Assembly (NCBI GenBank): GCA_036675345.1
Contig: JAKFFE010000002.1
Coordinates: 1-64,000 of the forward strand
DNA from: JALYOC01 sp036675345
GTDB taxonomy: Bacteria; Myxococcota; Myxococcia; Myxococcales; Myxococcaceae
DNA: 64,000 nt
Direction: 5' to 3'
The notes below the pieces were generated by a model. The model searched no databases. It saw only the letters and a list, made by a program, of their open reading frames with translations, and was not told the origin of the DNA. This document shows, piece after piece, positions 49,884 to 59,961 of the stretch. Made by a program: the position numbers and the translations under genes. Position 1 is the stretch's first letter. Each line of letters begins with the position of its first letter.

Positions 49884-51326
49884 ATGGCAACCCAGGTCGT
49901 CAAGGGTCGAAGAAGGCTGTCCGCGAAGAGCGCCACCGCGCCCGTCAGGAACGAGGTCAAGGTCAGCGACGCTGCGAAGCTGGAGGGGATCAAGGCCTGG
50001 ATCGCCGAGAAGGGGATCACCAAGATCAAGGTCGGCGCGGTGGACCTGGATGGGATCTGGCGCGGCAAGTACATCTCGCTGGAGAAGTTCTTCTCCTGCG
50101 CCTCCGGCTCGATGGGGTTCTGCGACGTGGTCTTCGGCTGGGACATGGCCGACGAGCTGTACGACAACGCGCAGGTCACCGGCTGGCACACCGGCTATCC
50201 GGACATGACCGCGCGGGTGGACCTCTCCACCGCGCGAGTGATCCCCTGGGAGCCGGACACCGCGGCCTTCCTGTTGGACTTCGTGAACAAGGACGGGACC
50301 CCGTTCGAGGCCTCGCCCCGGCAGCTGCTGCAGAAGGTGGGGCAGCAGGCCCGAGCCCAGGGCTACCTGCCCAAGTTCGGCGCCGAGTATGAGTTCTTCA
50401 TCTTCCGGGAGACGCCGCAGACCCTGCACGACAAGGGCTTTGCCAACCTCACCCACCTCACCCCGGGGATGTTCGGCTACTCCTGGCTGCGCACCAGCCA
50501 GAGCGCGCCGTTGGTGCACGCGATCATCGACGGCTGCAACCAGTTCGGGTTGGACATCGAAGGCTTCCACACCGAGACCGGCCCCGGGGTGTTCGAGGCC
50601 GCCATCCGCTACGACGAGCTGGAGAAGTCCGCCGACAAGGCGATCCTGTTCAAGACCGCGCTCAAGGAGATCTGCTCCCGCCACGGGCTGACCGCCTGCT
50701 TCATGGCCAAGGTCTCGCCCAAGCTGCCCGGCTGTTCCGGCCACGTGCACCAGTCGCTGTGGGGGACCGAGAGCGGCGAGAACGCCTTCTACGATCCCGA
50801 GGATGAACACGGGATGAGCCAGACCCTGCGCCACTACATCGGCGGGCAGCTGGAGCTGATGCCGGAGCTCACCGCGCTCTACTGGCCGACCATCAACAGC
50901 TACAAGCGCAGCGTGGAGAACACCTGGGCGCCCACCACCGCCACCTGGGGGCGGGAGAACCGCACCTGCGCGATCCGGGTGATTGGTGACTCGCCCAAGT
51001 CGATGCGGCTGGAGTACCGGCAGCTGGGCGCGGACATGAACGCGTACGTGGGGATGGCCACCTCGCTGGCGGCGGGGCTGTGGGGGATCCGGAACAAGGT
51101 GGAGCCCACCGAGGCGGTGGGGGGCAACGGCTACCAGGCCGAGGCCCGGCCGCTGCCGCGCAACCTGCGGGATGCGATCGCCCTGCTCAAGAACTCCACC
51201 CGCGCCCGCGAGCTGCTGGGCGAGGGCTTCGTGGACCATTACATCCGGACCCGGGAGTGGGAGGTTCGGCAGTACGAGCGCGCGGTGACCAACTGGGAGT
51301 TGGAGCGCTACCTGGAGCTGATCTAG
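49884..51326 (+). CDS. Glutamine synthetase family ligase, probable gamma-glutamyl-amine synthetase
   Basis: The protein has 480 residues. After a short basic start it follows the type I GlnA fold: VDLDGIWRGKY, GWHTGYPDMTARVD, the metal-binding GAEYEFFIF, then ETGPGVFEAAIRYDELEKSADKAILFKTALKEI, a GHVHQSL active loop, and NSYKRSVENTWAPTTATWGRENRTCAIRV with the ATP/glutamate-binding Arg. The nucleotide loop and missing adenylylation Tyr box fit the PuuA/GlnA3-like group that joins glutamate to amines. The adjacent iron alcohol dehydrogenase fits an alcohol or ethanolamine side chain. Substrate is inferred. Confidence 0.8.
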   Translation: MATQVVKGRRRLSAKSATAPVRNEVKVSDAAKLEGIKAWIAEKGITKIKVGAVDLDGIWRGKYISLEKFFSCASGSMGFCDVVFGWDMADELYDNAQVTGWHTGYPDMTARVDLSTARVIPWEPDTAAFLLDFVNKDGTPFEASPRQLLQKVGQQARAQGYLPKFGAEYEFFIFRETPQTLHDKGFANLTHLTPGMFGYSWLRTSQSAPLVHAIIDGCNQFGLDIEGFHTETGPGVFEAAIRYDELEKSADKAILFKTALKEICSRHGLTACFMAKVSPKLPGCSGHVHQSLWGTESGENAFYDPEDEHGMSQTLRHYIGGQLELMPELTALYWPTINSYKRSVENTWAPTTATWGRENRTCAIRVIGDSPKSMRLEYRQLGADMNAYVGMATSLAAGLWGIRNKVEPTEAVGGNGYQAEARPLPRNLRDAIALLKNSTRARELLGEGFVDHYIRTREWEVRQYERAVTNWELERYLELI

Positions 51327-51352
51327 GCCCCCTGGGGGCCGGAGGAACGAAC

Positions 51353-52531
51353 ATGAAGTCGGATGTCCCCATCGATCGCATCATCGAGATGTCCTTTCCC
51401 ACCAAGGTGGTGCTGGGGCCGGGCGCCCTGCAGCGCACCCCGGCGCAGGCGCAGCGGCTGGCGATGAAGCGCCCGCTGGTGGTCACCGACGCGGGGGTGG
51501 TGAAGGCCGGGCTGGCGGAGAAGCTGTTCGCGGTCCTGCGCAAGGCGGATGTGGCCTACGAGGTCTTCGATCAGGTCCAGCCCAACCCCACCGAGAAGGA
51601 CGCCCTGGAGGGGGTGCGGCTGTACAAGGAGAAGGGCTGCCACGGGATCATCGCCCTGGGCGGCGGCAGTCCGCTGGACGCGGCCAAGCTGGTCCAGCTG
51701 CTGGCCACCCACGAGGGACCGCTCTCGCGTTACGACGACGCCACCGGTGGCGATAAGTACGTGCGCGACGATCTGCCGCCGTTGATCGCCATCCCCACCA
51801 CTGCCGGGACCGGCTCGGAGGTCAGTCGCTCCGGGGTGGCCACCCTGGAGGACACCGGCCGCAAGACGGTGATCTTCAGTCCGGCGCTGATGCCCAAGGC
51901 GGCGATCTGCGATCCGGAGCTGACCCTGGGGCTGCCGCCCGGTCCCACCGCGGCCACCGGGATGGATGCCTTCACCCACTGCCTGGAGGCGTACATCTCC
52001 AACGGGGTGCACCCGCTGGCGGACGCGCTGGCCATCGACGGGATCCACCGGGTGGCGCGGTCGCTGGAGGTGGCGGTGCGCGAGGGCAGCAATCTGGCCG
52101 CCCGCACCGACATGATGGTGGCGGCGATGCAGGGGGCGATCGCCTTCCAGAAGGGCCTGGGCGCGGCCCACGCCATCGCCCACGCGCTGGGCGCCATCTC
52201 CCACACCCACCACGGGCTGGCCAACGCGGTGGTGCTGCCGGCGGTGATGGAGTTCAACCGTGGCGCCAGCGTGGAGCGGCTGGCCAAGGTGGCAGTCGCG
52301 ATGGGCGAGCCCTCCACCCAGCGGGAGGAGATGCTGGCCGCCCGCGCCATCGATCGGGTGCGGCAGCTGAACCAGGCGATCAGCATCCCCGCCCGGCTGC
52401 GGGAGGTGGGGGTGAAGGAGGCGGACCTGGAGCGGATCGCCGCCAAGGCGTTCCAGGATGCCTCCCACCAGTCCAATCCGCGCAAGTGCACCGAGGCCGA
52501 TCTGCTGGCGATCCTCCGGGACGCCTTCTAG
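51353..52531 (+). CDS. Iron-containing alcohol dehydrogenase
   Basis: The protein has 392 residues. The NAD-binding GGGSPLDAAK (about 101-110) and the metal sites D..H..H (DAFTHCLEAY; KGLGAAHAIAHALGAISHTHHG) of the Fe-ADH family are in place. TAGTGSEVSRSGV is the typical phosphate loop. It oxidises or reduces an alcohol with NAD(P). The ATG follows GGAGG and starts 26 bases after the ligase stop, so the pair forms an operon. Its product aldehyde or alcohol may feed the ligase pathway. A hairpin at 52549-52576 follows. Confidence 0.9.
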   Translation: MKSDVPIDRIIEMSFPTKVVLGPGALQRTPAQAQRLAMKRPLVVTDAGVVKAGLAEKLFAVLRKADVAYEVFDQVQPNPTEKDALEGVRLYKEKGCHGIIALGGGSPLDAAKLVQLLATHEGPLSRYDDATGGDKYVRDDLPPLIAIPTTAGTGSEVSRSGVATLEDTGRKTVIFSPALMPKAAICDPELTLGLPPGPTAATGMDAFTHCLEAYISNGVHPLADALAIDGIHRVARSLEVAVREGSNLAARTDMMVAAMQGAIAFQKGLGAAHAIAHALGAISHTHHGLANAVVLPAVMEFNRGASVERLAKVAVAMGEPSTQREEMLAARAIDRVRQLNQAISIPARLREVGVKEADLERIAAKAFQDASHQSNPRKCTEADLLAILRDAF

Positions 52532-52548
52532 GGCGTGGGAAACAAGAA

Positions 52549-52576
52549 CGCCCCGGAGCCGTTGGGCCCCGGGGCG
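52549..52576. terminator. Terminator-like hairpin between convergent genes
   Basis: CGCCCCGG at 52549-52556 pairs with CCGGGGCG at 52569-52576 over a 12-base loop. It sits 17 bases after the alcohol dehydrogenase stop and 27 bases from the end of the convergent lipoprotein gene, so it can serve both. Confidence 0.6.
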
Positions 52577-52603
52577 CGCTGGAAGACGAAGCGGCGGGTC
52601 GGC

Positions 52604-53170
52604 TTAGGGTGCGACGCCGGCGTCGCCGGCCGGGGTGGGGGTGACCACCTGGCCAGCGTCGGCCTGCAGGTCTCCGCCGCTGCCCACCACGCTCCCGGAG
52701 GCGACCGGGCGGTCGGGCTGGGGATCAAACTCCAGGGACTCCACGTGGACCTTGCCGGGCAGCCGCAGGTCCAGGGTGTTCCAGCGCGGGTTGTTGGCGG
52801 CCAGTTCGTACATCTGCTGGGCGACCGACCCGGCCACCAGCTTGCTGTCGGAGAAGAAGGTCAGCACCCGGACCTTCCCCTCTTCGATCGGGACCCGGTA
52901 GGAGATCCCCCCGATGGCGCGGTTGGCCTCGCAGGGGACCGACTTGTTCTCGTGGGTCATGGTTAGCTGCCGGATGATCGGCGGCTTGCCGTGATCGGTG
53001 ATGGTGAAGAGCAGGCAGAAGGGCAGCTGCCCTTCCCCCGGCGCGACCTCGATGGTGCTTCCGTTGAGCACGCGCAATTCGGCGCGCTTCTGGGGCGTGG
53101 CGCCGGTACCGCCCGGCTTGCATCCCGTGAACATCAGCAGTGGCAGTGCCGCAAGAACATACCGGTTCAT
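52604..53170 (-). CDS. Hypothetical lipoprotein
   Basis: The precursor has 188 residues. MNRYVLAALPLLMFTGC is a lipobox signal with Cys17. A beta-rich domain (about 30-150) contains paired strands such as GKVRVLTFFSDSKLVAGSVAQ and a single central CEANRAIGGISYRV. The last 40 residues are Pro, Gly, Ala and Asp-rich linker. I recognise no family. It lies alone between two converging or tandem genes. It starts 26 bases before the GT39 gene ends, on the same strand and downstream of it. Confidence 0.7.
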   Translation of the reverse strand: MNRYVLAALPLLMFTGCKPGGTGATPQKRAELRVLNGSTIEVAPGEGQLPFCLLFTITDHGKPPIIRQLTMTHENKSVPCEANRAIGGISYRVPIEEGKVRVLTFFSDSKLVAGSVAQQMYELAANNPRWNTLDLRLPGKVHVESLEFDPQPDRPVASGSVVGSGGDLQADAGQVVTPTPAGDAGVAP

Positions 53171-53196
53171 CGTGTCCGTCCCTCCCCTGTGGCCAC

Positions 53197-55035
53197 CTAC
53201 CGGCGGCGGTACACAACGACTTGAGGTGTCTCGTCCAGGTACAGGCCGAACACCGGCTTCGCAGTTCCGAAAGCCTGCCAGATGTTCATTTCATGTTCCC
53301 GAAATTCTTGATGGTACTGATAGGCGGCCAGCTCCGCGTCGCCCGGGCCCCCCGCGGGTCTCAGGTCAGGGCGCAGCATTCCGTTCCGCTGGTAGTCCCG
53401 AAATGAGTACCCATTCACCTCGTGGAGGTAGATGCGGGCGCCGCGCGGGGCGTGCTGGTTGAGCCACGGCAGCACCCCGGTGACGTTGTTGGACCAGAAC
53501 TGCCGCTGCATCCCGAGGGACGCCGCGCCGGGGAGTCCGCCGGCCAGCTCGCCGTAGAAGCTGGTCCCGTAGGGGTGGATCCGCACCAGGGAGATCAGCG
53601 CCGAGGCGCCCAGCAGCAAGGAGAGCCCGCCGAACAGCGCCAGTGGCCGGACCCGCGGTCCCAGCAGCGACGCGCCGTCGGTGGCCGCCCGCCACACCAT
53701 CGCCCCGGCCAGGATGGAGAGGAAGGGCATCGCCGGGAACCAGTGCTTCACCCCGCCAAAGTGCGGCACGTTGGGGTGGCTGATCACCAGGATCGGGACC
53801 AGGGCGTTGAGGAGGATCAGCAGCTCGCCCATCGACGGGGCGGTCCACGGGGTGCGGCGGGGGAACAGCGCGGCCAGGCTGCGACCGCCCAGCCACAGGA
53901 AGCCCAGCGCCATCGGGAGGAAGAGTCCGGCCGGCACGGTCAGCGCGGTCTTCACCACCACGTAGGCCAGCGGGAAGGGGGGCTCGCGCAGCAGCTCTCC
54001 CAGATAGAACCAGGTGTAGTGGTTGTGTTGGGCGTGGAAGCCCAGCCACCAGGCGGTGCGCTCCACCGGGTGGTGCCACAGGTAGGGCCAGTGCAGGTAG
54101 AACACCACCGGCCCCAGCGCGGCGATCGCCCACAACGGCGCCAGGGCGAAGAAGGCCGCCGGGACGGTCCGCCGCAGCGGGAACAGACAGGCCGCGGTCC
54201 CGCCCAGGGTGGCCAGGTAGATCACCGTGTGGGGGGAGAGCAGCAAGAAGCGCTCGGTGAACCGGGGCCCCTGCAGCGCCGCCAGCAGGCCGTAGAGCAC
54301 GCCTGCCCCCAGCACCACCGCCACAAAGCCGTTCACCCGCAGGCGGGCGGGGAGGGTGTCCTCGGCGGACAGGTCGGTGCTGGCCCCGGTGGCCGCGTAC
54401 GCCTTCCACAGTGCGAACGGAGCCACCACGAAGGGCAGGAACAGTGCGTTGTGCTTGGTGGCCAGGGCCAGCCCGAAGGCGAGACCGCACAGCCACCAGT
54501 GCCGTCCTCCGTCCTGGGCGCGCCAGAAGGAGTAGACGACCCACAGCCACATCGCGGCCACCGGGACGTCGAAGGCGGCCAGCTGTGAGTTGAAGAACTG
54601 CCGGGGCACCAGCAGGAAGGCCACCGCCGCGAACAGCGCCGCCCAGCGCCCGTACAAGGGGGCGGCCATCCGGAAGGTGAGCAGCGGGATCAGCGCCGCG
54701 GTGGCAAAGGCGGGAAGGCGGAAGGCGGTGGCGGAGCGGAACCATCCCAGCCACTCGTGGAACACCAGGTGGGAGAGGCCGTACAGCACCTTCATCAGCA
54801 CCGGGTGCTCGTGGTTGAAGTCGAAGGAGCGGACGATCGCCGGGTCCGTCAGGGCCAGGGAGGGCGCCTGGAGGAGCAGCTTGAACCAGCCGGCGTAGGA
54901 CTCGGCGGCGGCGAAGTAGACGCTCTCGTCGCGGACGAAGCCCACCTGCCCGTCGGTGAGGGCCAGGGCCAGGAAGGCGGCGGCGAACAGCAGCAGCCCC
55001 AGTCGGCGATCGGTCAGCCAGTGGGGGTGGTTCAC
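53197..55035 (-). CDS. ArnT/PMT-type (GT39-like) glycosyltransferase
   Basis: The protein has 612 residues, about twelve helices. The first loop holds FVRDESVYFAAAESYAGWF with the catalytic-type Asp-Glu pair, and the LAFFAWRA-like helix follows. Its late HPNVPHFGGVKHWFPAMPFLSILAGAMVW matches the transferase-specific motif of the ArnT/PMT fold. It moves a sugar from a lipid carrier to an acceptor on the outer face of the inner membrane; donor and acceptor are not known. The GTG at 55035 overlaps the stop of the membrane protein upstream (GTGA) and has a GGAG site. An ATG 33 bases further up is less likely. Confidence 0.75.
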   Translation of the reverse strand: MNHPHWLTDRRLGLLLFAAAFLALALTDGQVGFVRDESVYFAAAESYAGWFKLLLQAPSLALTDPAIVRSFDFNHEHPVLMKVLYGLSHLVFHEWLGWFRSATAFRLPAFATAALIPLLTFRMAAPLYGRWAALFAAVAFLLVPRQFFNSQLAAFDVPVAAMWLWVVYSFWRAQDGGRHWWLCGLAFGLALATKHNALFLPFVVAPFALWKAYAATGASTDLSAEDTLPARLRVNGFVAVVLGAGVLYGLLAALQGPRFTERFLLLSPHTVIYLATLGGTAACLFPLRRTVPAAFFALAPLWAIAALGPVVFYLHWPYLWHHPVERTAWWLGFHAQHNHYTWFYLGELLREPPFPLAYVVVKTALTVPAGLFLPMALGFLWLGGRSLAALFPRRTPWTAPSMGELLILLNALVPILVISHPNVPHFGGVKHWFPAMPFLSILAGAMVWRAATDGASLLGPRVRPLALFGGLSLLLGASALISLVRIHPYGTSFYGELAGGLPGAASLGMQRQFWSNNVTGVLPWLNQHAPRGARIYLHEVNGYSFRDYQRNGMLRPDLRPAGGPGDAELAAYQYHQEFREHEMNIWQAFGTAKPVFGLYLDETPQVVVYRRR

Positions 55036-55967
55036 CGGGAGGCTCCGTGGCCGATCAGGTCCAGACACAGCTCGCGCAGCTCCGGGTTGGGGGACTGGAC
55101 GGTCAGGCGCAAGGGACCGGAGGGCAGTGCCTCCACCTGGGTGCGGTGGAAGCCCTCCAGTCCGACGGCGAGGATAAGGTCCGCCACCGTGCGCCGCTCA
55201 CCGTCCTCCAGGCGGATGGTGCTGGGGGTCAGCTGGGGGCCGTGGTGCCAGCCGCGATCCCAGATGTGACCGGCCTCCAGGGACCAGCCCTGCGCGTCCG
55301 GGAGGGGTGGCAGCTCCAGCACCAGCGAGCGGTCTTTGCCGGGGGGAGTGAGGAAGATGCACCGCCGGGGCTCGGAGCGCGCCTCGTGCCACTCGGTGTT
55401 CACGCTCAGCCGGTTGCCGCAACGGAAGCCCTGGCCCACCGGGGAGCAGGGAACGCGGGCGCCCTGCGGATCTTCGATGAACACCCGGGTCTGGCTCAGC
55501 ACTTCCGAAAGGGTGAACACCACCGGGCGGTGCCGGCCGTTCTGATAGCCGGTCAGCCGCAGGTGTCCGAAGCGGGCCTCGGGGACGGCCACGGTCCGCT
55601 GGGGGAGGAAGGCGGCCTCGAACTCGGACCGTCGATTCCCGGGCAGCTCCGGCTGGGAGACCACCCAGATCCGCGGATGGGCGGTGAGCGGGTCGGCATC
55701 CGAACCCAGGTAGCCGACCACCGGAAGACCGTCGGGGACGAACAGCCGCGCGCGTTCGGTCCACCAGGGGAACAACAACACCACGTCCCCGGGCTGCGCC
55801 TGCTGGGCCAGCTGCTGACCCAGTTGGAGGAAGTCCTCCTCCGAAGGGAGGCGGGAGGGCAGCCGCAGCTGGAAGAGCAGCGCCCACAGCCCGGTCAGGG
55901 TCAGCAGCCCCAGGCTGGCCCAGGAGAGCCAGCGGGTGGCGGCGGACAGCCGGCTAGGAGGTGGCAA
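55032..55967 (-). CDS. Hypothetical membrane-anchored protein upstream of the GT39 gene
   Basis: The protein has 311 residues from TTG 55967. One N-terminal helix (RWLSWASLGLLTLTGLWALLFQL) anchors a large periplasmic or extracytoplasmic domain. GDVVLLFPWWTERARLFV and the following GYLGSD region look like the solute domain often fused to ArnT-like proteins, but I do not recognise a named family. The start overlaps the carG stop by 14 bases, so translation may be coupled. It probably works with the transferase that overlaps it at the other end. Confidence 0.6.
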   Translation of the reverse strand: MPPPSRLSAATRWLSWASLGLLTLTGLWALLFQLRLPSRLPSEEDFLQLGQQLAQQAQPGDVVLLFPWWTERARLFVPDGLPVVGYLGSDADPLTAHPRIWVVSQPELPGNRRSEFEAAFLPQRTVAVPEARFGHLRLTGYQNGRHRPVVFTLSEVLSQTRVFIEDPQGARVPCSPVGQGFRCGNRLSVNTEWHEARSEPRRCIFLTPPGKDRSLVLELPPLPDAQGWSLEAGHIWDRGWHHGPQLTPSTIRLEDGERRTVADLILAVGLEGFHRTQVEALPSGPLRLTVQSPNPELRELCLDLIGHGASR

Positions 55968-56466
55968 GGCGGATCTTCTGCTCGCTCTTTTCGCGGCAGA
56001 AGGTGCAGAAGATCGCGTCGCCCTGGCCGAAGGTCAGCGCCCAGGGCGGGTACATCGAGCAGCGCGGATCGAGGCAGTGGTGCAGCTCCCACAGGTGCCC
56101 CAGATGGTGGAGCGCGTGCCGGCTGACCTGCTTGTGGGCGGTCTCCAGATCCTTCATCCCGTGGGTGGAGATGATCGCCCGGTCCTTGCCGTACTTGGAC
56201 CAGCCCTGGGTGGGGGCCACGCCCGAGACCAGTTGCCGGTCCTTGAGCTTGCGGGAGGTGAGGAAGAGGATCTTGTCGTCCGCGAAGGAGCGGATCTTCC
56301 CCAGTTCGTTGACCAGCTTCTCCGCGTCCATCGGCTCGGGGGTGCTGGGGGGAATCTTCATCTCCCCGGTGTGCTCGGCGCCGACGCCGAAAGACGCGTA
56401 GAGCGTCTTGGAGAACTTCTCCAGGTGCTTCTGGTCGTACTCGTCCAGCGTCACCACGCGGATCAC
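55954..56466 (-). CDS. carG: CarG, zinc protein with an archaemetzincin-like site lacking the catalytic Glu
   Basis: The protein has 170 residues and matches CarG of Myxococcus xanthus in size and position. Residues 120-157 hold HHLGHLWELHHCLDPRCSM and later CTFC: ligand His120, His124, His130, Cys131, Cys136, Met138, Cys154 and Cys157. His121 stands where archaemetzincins have the catalytic Glu, so it should bind zinc but not cut protein. In Myxococcus CarG binds CarD and both control light-induced carotenogenesis and development genes. The GTG start (56466) has GGAGG 6 bases upstream and lies 22 bases after the carD stop. A membrane-protein gene follows with overlap. Confidence 0.85.
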   Translation of the reverse strand: MIRVVTLDEYDQKHLEKFSKTLYASFGVGAEHTGEMKIPPSTPEPMDAEKLVNELGKIRSFADDKILFLTSRKLKDRQLVSGVAPTQGWSKYGKDRAIISTHGMKDLETAHKQVSRHALHHLGHLWELHHCLDPRCSMYPPWALTFGQGDAIFCTFCREKSEQKIRLATS

Positions 56467-56488
56467 GACACGCCTCCAGCGATTGGGC

Positions 56489-57454
56489 TCACTTCTTCGC
56501 GCCGTCCTTGTTCTTGGGCGGGCGGCCACGCTTCTTCGGGGCCGGAGGCGGAGTGTTCGGATCCACCGGCGGCTTCGGCTTCGGGGGCCGGCCACGCTTC
56601 TTGGGCGCGGGCGGCGGGACGTTGGGATCCACCGCCGGCTTCGGCTTGGGCGGACGGCCCCGCTTGCGCTTGGCCGGTTCGGCCTCCGCGGCCGGCTTGG
56701 CCTTCCCCTTGCGGGCCGAGGCGCCGGAGGGCTGGGTCACCTCGTCGTCCACCCCATCCTCGGTGGTCTCCTCGGCGCCCTCCTCCTCGTCGTCCGACTT
56801 GCCGGAGACCTCGGTGGCCTCGGCGTCGGGCTCCTCGTCGGAGGGCAGATCCAGATCGCCGCCCATGTTGAGCAGGTCCGGATCCAGATCCTCCAGCCCC
56901 TCGTCGTCCGGCTTGAACTCGGACACGGTGCGCTTGGGGCGCTCCTTGCCGGGAGGGAAGAGGATGATGTCGATCGCGTCCTCGGCGTCGACCTCGCTGA
57001 CGCCCAGTCCGGCGGAGACCTCGGAGACCAGCAGGTGGCGCGCGTTGTCGTACAGCTCGCGCTCCTTGGTGGGCAGGGGCCGAAGCTCGGAGAGGACCTG
57101 CAGTCCCTTCACCACCTCGGCCAGGCCCAGCACTCCGCCCTGGGTCATCCGTTCCAGGTTGGTGCGGGCGCGCTGCTTCCAGTCCAGATCCGCCTTGTCG
57201 CTGTCGGAGCGGAGGAAGGAGAAGATCTGATCGACCTCCTCGCGGCCCGCCACCCGACGGACACCGATGGTCTTGATCTTGGCTTCGGGGACCATGACCA
57301 CCGCGCCGTCTTCCTCCCGGCGCATGGTCACAAACGAGAGCTTCTGCCCCGCGACTTCCTTCACTTCAATCGCGGAAACGCGGCAGACGCCCTGGTTCGG
57401 GTAGACGACCCGATCACCAACCGACAGCGTGAGTTGCGCGGACGGCTCTGACAT
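56489..57454 (-). CDS. carD: CarD, CarD/CdnL-domain regulator with AT-hook tail
   Basis: The protein has 321 residues. Residues 1-165 are a CarD/CdnL domain (LSVGDRVVYPNQGVCRVSAIE, the RNA polymerase beta-binding part, and helices to FPPGKE). A long acidic linker spans about 180-245. The C-terminus holds three AT-hooks, RGRPP at 265-269, 287-291 and 309-313, exactly 22 residues apart. That HMGA-like tail is the mark of Myxococcus CarD, where four hooks were described; here three are seen. It binds AT-rich DNA and CarG and works with ECF sigma factors. It begins the carD-carG operon. Confidence 0.9.
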   Translation of the reverse strand: MSEPSAQLTLSVGDRVVYPNQGVCRVSAIEVKEVAGQKLSFVTMRREEDGAVVMVPEAKIKTIGVRRVAGREEVDQIFSFLRSDSDKADLDWKQRARTNLERMTQGGVLGLAEVVKGLQVLSELRPLPTKERELYDNARHLLVSEVSAGLGVSEVDAEDAIDIILFPPGKERPKRTVSEFKPDDEGLEDLDPDLLNMGGDLDLPSDEEPDAEATEVSGKSDDEEEGAEETTEDGVDDEVTQPSGASARKGKAKPAAEAEPAKRKRGRPPKPKPAVDPNVPPPAPKKRGRPPKPKPPVDPNTPPPAPKKRGRPPKNKDGAKK

Positions 57455-57522
57455 TCGTGAAGTGCGTAGCAGGAAGCGGGTGGGGATGCCACGGTCCTTT
57501 GTGCGGACCGTTGTGCGGACCT

Positions 57523-57720
57523 TCAGCGCGAAGCATGCGCGGAGTGGCTGGCCTGACGTCCGGCCAGCAGCGCCCGCATCAGCTCATTCTGCCGGGCATC
57601 GATCCGCGCGTTGACCAACGTTTCGTCCACCGCGATCTCCGCCGGCTGCAGGCGGGAGGTGGCGGCGGTGGCGGTCAGTGCGGTCAGGCCGATCAGGGTG
57701 GCGGCGAACAGGGTCTTCAA
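57523..57720 (-). CDS. Small secreted protein
   Basis: The precursor has 65 residues. A TTG start (57720) follows GGAGG by 5 bases. The signal peptide KTLFAATLIGLTALTATA gives a mature part of about 45 residues with two charged helices (ETLVNARIDARQNELMRALL). I recognise no family. It lies between the kinase and carD, on the same strand. A promoter-like element shared with the PilZ gene stands upstream at 57769-57805. Confidence 0.55.
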   Translation of the reverse strand: MKTLFAATLIGLTALTATAATSRLQPAEIAVDETLVNARIDARQNELMRALLAGRQASHSAHASR

Positions 57721-57768
57721 GGCGTCCTCCAGTGCCGCCCCGGGGGGACGGGGCGTACGTGCACCTAC

Positions 57769-57805
57769 AGAGTAGGAGAGGCCGGAGGATGATCAACTTT
57801 TCGGC
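57769..57805 (-). promoter_or_regulatory. Promoter-like sequence of the small secreted protein gene
   Basis: GCCGAAAAGTTGATC at 57805-57791 (minus) with TTGATC, 16 bases and TACTCT at 57774-57769. The spacing and -10 (TAnnnT) fit a sigma-70-type promoter. The 15-mer is repeated at 18623-18609. Confidence 0.4.
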
Positions 57806-57814
57806 TACAGCCCG

Positions 57815-59863
<2,049 letters not shown>

Positions 59864-59961
59864 GCGGCGCGGACGGTAGCACGCGGTGGCGCGACGTCAC
59901 GCCCGCCGTTCCCAAGGGCCGGTCGCCCGCCCCGGGGCCGATCCGACTCACCCCCGGTTGA

